Source of the DNA: Thermoplasmatota archaeon
GTDB taxonomy: Archaea; Thermoplasmatota; E2; DHVEG-1
Direction of reading: 5' to 3'
Length of the DNA stretch: 16,945 bases
Assembly (NCBI GenBank): GCA_030605515.1
Contig: JAUWIE010000033.1
Span: 1 to 16,945 of the forward strand
Shown here: positions 14,315 to 16,945 of the stretch, piece by piece
Numbering within the stretch: the stretch's first letter is position 1
Layout: each line of letters starts with the position of its first letter
Made by a program: the position numbers and the translations under genes
The notes under the pieces: model-generated
What the model saw: only the letters and a program-made list of their open reading frames with translations
What the model was told of the DNA's origin: nothing
Databases searched by the model: none

Positions 14315-14547
14315 ACTGTTTTTTTCACATCAAGAGCTGTGTTAATCCACCTAAGATATGAGTTACAAGCAGCTCTAAGCGAGCTAACATCTTTTGCCTC
14401 AATTTCTAAGGTAAATGTTTTCTTTGAAATAGATACATCAACATTTGTCTTAGGTATTTTATGTTTAATTTCAGGGCTAAGAGACTCTGCGATAACCCTT
14501 GCTTCTTCTACAGTATCGAAAACAAAAACAAAAGATGCTTTTTTCAT
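14311..14547 (-). CDS. pcc1: KEOPS complex subunit Pcc1
   Basis: A protein of 78 residues from ATG 14547. Pcc1 is the dimerising subunit of the KEOPS complex, which makes the N6-threonylcarbamoyl modification of tRNA A37. The pattern fits: a first strand KKASFVFVF, helix TVEEARVIAESLSPE, strands around VDVSISKKTFTLEIEA, and the family's closing helix KDVSSLRAACNSYLRWINTA. The frame is open to an ATG at 14622, but that part would overlap rpoP by more than 60 bases in another frame and has no counterpart in Pcc1, so I chose 14547, 13 bases after the rpoP stop. It is the last gene of the exosome/ribosomal operon. The stop overlaps the purA stop by three bases. Confidence 0.88.
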   Translation of the reverse strand: MKKASFVFVFDTVEEARVIAESLSPEIKHKIPKTNVDVSISKKTFTLEIEAKDVSSLRAACNSYLRWINTALDVKKTV

Positions 14548-14560
14548 AAGACCAAGTTTA

Positions 14561-14701
14561 TTACTTTGATTTAATGCGTTTAGCAACAGTGGGCCGTTCC
14601 TTGTAAAAAATTTTACTTCCACAATACGGACATTGAAGACCTATGTTTTTCACATCAAATTTAACGCTTTTTTTACATCGTCCACATCTATAACCAGTCA
14701 T
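14561..14701 (-). CDS. rpoP: DNA-directed RNA polymerase subunit P (Rpc12-like)
   Basis: A 46-residue zinc protein found by direct reading. MTGYRCGRCKKSV and GLQCPYCGSKIFYKERP give two Cys pairs (6/9 and 24/27) in the Rpc10/Rpc12 pattern, and the chain ends with the usual basic tail (TVAKRIKSK). It is a small structural subunit of archaeal RNA polymerase. The ATG overlaps the TGA stop of eL43 as ATGA, indicating translational coupling. It sits between eL43 and pcc1, its usual place in archaeal operons. Confidence 0.95.
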   Translation of the reverse strand: MTGYRCGRCKKSVKFDVKNIGLQCPYCGSKIFYKERPTVAKRIKSK

Positions 14702-15000
14702 GGTTTTTCACCATTTTTTTCAATCGACATTTCAGGTAATATTTCTTTTTTTATTGCTTTTTCAACGTTTAGACCTGACTCAGTTCTAGGTTGATAAGCT
14801 CCACCTGCAAACTTGATACCGCATTTTTTACATTGCCAAATACTAGTACTTACTCTGGTTACTTTTTTATGACCGCAACTTGGACAAATATGTTTTGCTT
14901 TCTGTTGAATTTCAACGTTTCTAATGCGGGTTCTTGCACGAACTCCATATCTTGCCTGGAAACGCCCTGCTGAACCTACTTTTTTTGTTCTCTTTGCCAT
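14698..15000 (-). CDS. rpl37ae: Large ribosomal subunit protein eL43 (L37Ae)
   Basis: A 100-residue ribosomal protein. It begins MAKRTKKVGSAGRFQARYG, the family signature, and carries a zinc ribbon with Cys39 and Cys42 in ICPSCG and Cys57 and Cys60 in QCKKCG, followed by KFAGGAYQPRTE. The C-terminal tail after about residue 73 is acidic and variable. Its start is three bases after the rrp42 stop with AGGAAAG upstream, and its stop overlaps rpoP by four bases. Confidence 0.97.
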   Translation of the reverse strand: MAKRTKKVGSAGRFQARYGVRARTRIRNVEIQQKAKHICPSCGHKKVTRVSTSIWQCKKCGIKFAGGAYQPRTESGLNVEKAIKKEILPEMSIEKNGEKP

Positions 15001-15003
15001 ATT

Positions 15004-15786
15004 TTACTTTCCTATTATTTTATATAATTGTTCCCTAATAGTTTTACCGTTATCCAGAGAGGATTTTATAACTTTTCGTATCTCATCTGTTGTAAAACTA
15101 CCGCTTAGTCCTTTTTGCATAGCTCTTAAATCCCCGTTTTTATCAGTTGCAACAGTTAATCGTGCATCTGCTATTTCTTCTTCATCAATTGAAGGATCCA
15201 TAACAACAACATCATTAAATTTTACAGATGTACATGATACAGGTGGATCTTTAAGAGGAATTGTGTAATCATCCCCAAGTTCAAAACGCTTTGCAGGAAC
15301 CTTTGCTGTAAACAATGCAGCAAGTGTTGCAAGAGAAGCAGCATCAAATAAATTACCATCATAATCAAGGATATGAATGTCAATAAATACAATCCAGACT
15401 TTTTCCCCTGGTTCAATACAGAGTTTATCGAGTTCTATCACCTCTGATTCCCTTACCCCTCTATCTACAACCCGAGCAAGCTCTATTGCATTCTCACGAG
15501 GTGGTCCTGCTTCAAAATCAGGTGAAGCAAGTGGAATAAGTTCAGCTGCTGTTGTCATCACACCAGATTCAGGTGAATCAGAATATGGCTCACCAACATC
15601 CATTTTTATCCCAACAAGTACCTGTGTATTTCCGATTTTAACGCGTGCTGATCCCTCGGCTTTAGTGACAACTCCTGTTTCAATTTCAATTTTTCGAAAC
15701 TCATCAAATTTCCTACCATCAGCTCTTTTCCCTTGTTTAGCAAGTTTAGATAGGTAATCTCGTTTAATTGAAGGAATAACAGTCAT
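15004..15786 (-). CDS. rrp42: Exosome complex subunit Rrp42
   Basis: The non-catalytic RNase PH-like subunit of the archaeal exosome hexameric ring, which degrades and tails RNA. It has 260 residues from ATG 15786. GKRADGRKFDEFRKIEIETG near the N-terminus is shared with Rrp41. Further family marks are GNTQVLVGIK, FEAGPPRENAIELARVVDRG, CIEPGEKVWIVFIDIHILDYDGN and the C-terminal helix. The frame opens at TTG 15795, but GGAGGTTGA, lying in the tail of rrp41, is correctly spaced for the ATG at 15786. That ATG is one base past the rrp41 TAA, so translation is probably coupled. Confidence 0.96.
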   Translation of the reverse strand: MTVIPSIKRDYLSKLAKQGKRADGRKFDEFRKIEIETGVVTKAEGSARVKIGNTQVLVGIKMDVGEPYSDSPESGVMTTAAELIPLASPDFEAGPPRENAIELARVVDRGVRESEVIELDKLCIEPGEKVWIVFIDIHILDYDGNLFDAASLATLAALFTAKVPAKRFELGDDYTIPLKDPPVSCTSVKFNDVVVMDPSIDEEEIADARLTVATDKNGDLRAMQKGLSGSFTTDEIRKVIKSSLDNGKTIREQLYKIIGK

Positions 15787-15787
15787 T

Positions 15788-16516
15788 TTAGTCAACCTCC
15801 AATGCAGGTTGATATTTATCTAATAGTGCTTTTTTCTGGATGTCAGATACGATTTTACAGCCATTAATTGCTAGATTAAGTGCTTTGTTAAATTCATCCT
15901 CGGTTAAATGTCCATCCATCTGAAGAAGAAGAACCTCACCAGAACGTGGAGAAATAGCTATCGGAAGATCTGCATTTCCATAGTTATCCTCTTCTTTACC
16001 AAGATCAAGTACAACCTGATCTTCAATTTTTCCAGCAGCACATGACGCAGGAATATCCTTCATAGGTATCCCAGCATCTGCAAGTGCAACACCTGCGGCT
16101 GTAAGACCAGCACATCTAGTGCCAGCTTCAGCGTCCAATACCTCAATGTTGACATCAATAGAAGCCCTTGGATATTTCTCAGTTAAAATAATGTTTTCTA
16201 ATGCTTCTGAAATAACCTTTGATATCTCTCGGCTACGTCTATCTGGCCCAGGTCGCTTTCGATCTTCTACACTGAAAGCAGCCATATTATACCGTGCTTT
16301 GACAATAGCCCTTAATGGGTTTTGTGTATGTTTTGGAATTGCTTCTCTTGGTCCATACACAGCTGCTAAAATTTTATTTTCGCCCCATTCAAGATAACAT
16401 GAGCCTTCTGCTCTATGCAGTACTCCTGCTTCAATTTTAATTTTTCTTAACTCATCAAATTTCCTACCGTCTAAACGTTTTCCTTTACTATCAATTAATT
16501 TAATATCTGATTTCAT
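15788..16516 (-). CDS. rrp41: Exosome complex catalytic subunit Rrp41
   Basis: The phosphorolytic 3'-to-5' exoribonuclease subunit of the archaeal exosome, 242 residues, usual length. GKRLDGRKFDELRKIKIEAG opens the RNase PH fold. RNA-binding arginines lie in PDRRSREISK (91-100), the phosphate-binding loop is GTRCAGLTAA (132-141), and the catalytic acids are in EEDNYGNADLP (Asp177 and Asp183). All key residues are present, so it should be active. The ATG directly follows the rrp4 TAA, with AGGATGTG inside the end of rrp4 as ribosome-binding site. Confidence 0.97.
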   Translation of the reverse strand: MKSDIKLIDSKGKRLDGRKFDELRKIKIEAGVLHRAEGSCYLEWGENKILAAVYGPREAIPKHTQNPLRAIVKARYNMAAFSVEDRKRPGPDRRSREISKVISEALENIILTEKYPRASIDVNIEVLDAEAGTRCAGLTAAGVALADAGIPMKDIPASCAAGKIEDQVVLDLGKEEDNYGNADLPIAISPRSGEVLLLQMDGHLTEDEFNKALNLAINGCKIVSDIQKKALLDKYQPALEVD

Positions 16517-16945
16517 TTATCGCACATCCTTTGCGTCCTTTTTCAATAACTCTTCAATTTTATTTGTCAGTCCAAATGATAGTGATTCTTCTTCAATTTT
16601 CCTGATAGCATAAAGTACCCTTGCTATATCATCATCATTTTCGCCATCAATCCATATTCTACCATTTTGACCTACAAATATTCGGCATCTTGTATATTTC
16701 TTCAAAAGAGAAATCATAGAACCTTTTTTACCAATAACCCTTGGAACTTTTGATGGCTCAACATAGGTAATATGTCCCCCTTTGATTTTGTAAAGATTAC
16801 GATCATTCAACGTAATCTGTAACTTTTTTTCTACATCAACTTGAAGAACTTTTGCCATTATGGAATCGCTTTGATTTAAATATTTTTCGGTTTCGCCGAA
16901 TTCCACCTTCCAGGGTACTTCATTTACATGTAAAAGAGCAGGATA
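16517..16945 (-). CDS. rrp4: Exosome RNA-binding subunit Rrp4, 5' end outside window
   Basis: The cap subunit of the archaeal exosome that recruits RNA. The last 142 residues are present. The first ATG/GTG in frame (GTG 16906) is internal: the frame runs on to the edge, reading VNEVPWKVEFGETEKYLNQ, the end of the Rrp4 N-terminal domain. Next comes part of the S1 domain (SIMAKVLQVD through LQITLNDRNLYKIKGGHI), then a KH domain with VPRVIGKKGSMI (the GxxG loop is GKKG) and GQNGRIWIDG. The C-terminal helix ends IEELLKKDAKDVR. It lies immediately upstream of rrp41 in the usual order. Confidence 0.95.
   Translation of the reverse strand, partial: YPALLHVNEVPWKVEFGETEKYLNQSDSIMAKVLQVDVEKKLQITLNDRNLYKIKGGHITYVEPSKVPRVIGKKGSMISLLKKYTRCRIFVGQNGRIWIDGENDDDIARVLYAIRKIEEESLSFGLTNKIEELLKKDAKDVR

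Noticed and set aside
14547..14622. Upstream extension of pcc1 to ATG 14622
   Set aside because: It overlaps rpoP in a different frame and has no match to Pcc1; ATG 14547 starts at the conserved first strand.

Overview
This window is a stretch of an AT-rich archaeal chromosome. The evidence is the gene content: a ribosomal/exosome/KEOPS superoperon (rrp4, rrp41, rrp42, eL43, rpoP, pcc1), ribosomal protein eL40, archaeal/eukaryal-type prolyl-tRNA synthetase with a C-terminal zinc domain, archaeal-type triosephosphate isomerase, and TATA-like promoter elements with short or no leaders. The many small membrane proteins with zinc-ribbon and carboxypeptidase-regulatory-like parts suggest an uncultured euryarchaeon, perhaps Thermoplasmatota; that placement is inference. 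I see no tRNA, rRNA, CRISPR array, insertion sequence or prophage. No stretch longer than about 300 bases lacks a gene.

Layout. 1-912 (-): lipoprotein, cut by the window's left edge. 1045-3423: small central-carbon block with a transaldolase-type FSA/TAL enzyme (-), an AbrB-like DNA-binding protein (+), ribulose-phosphate 3-epimerase (+) and triosephosphate isomerase (-). The last two overlap tail to tail. These enzymes fit the non-oxidative pentose phosphate route and the triose pool. 3453-8513: seven consecutive membrane proteins on both strands, mostly of unknown function: a degenerate PrsW-like protein, a four-helix protein, a glycine-zipper protein, a multi-helix DUF-type protein, a DUF2085 protein, a Pro-tailed protein, and a zinc-ribbon/carboxypeptidase-regulatory-like protein. 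8678-11502 (+): translation genes eL40, proS and a TrmJ-like tRNA 2'-O-methyltransferase, with one small membrane protein between the last two. 11514-12940 (-): an unrecognised 80-residue protein and an M50 site-2 protease. 13049-14314 (+): purA. 14311-16945 (-): the exosome/KEOPS operon, cut at the right edge inside rrp4.

Several gene starts need care. The TrmJ-like gene has no ATG/GTG/TTG where homology requires one; an ATA with a well-spaced Shine-Dalgarno sequence sits there. The DUF2085 gene also continues upstream of its first ATG through a membrane helix, to an ATA start or across a one-base frameshift. Two short genes, eL40 (49 residues) and rpoP (46 residues), were found by direct reading, and the pcc1 start was moved to avoid overlapping rpoP.

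There is no clear defence, toxin-antitoxin or biosynthetic system. The parts least explained by known biology are the membrane-protein cluster, where two genes share one four-helix scaffold, and the possible AUA initiation.
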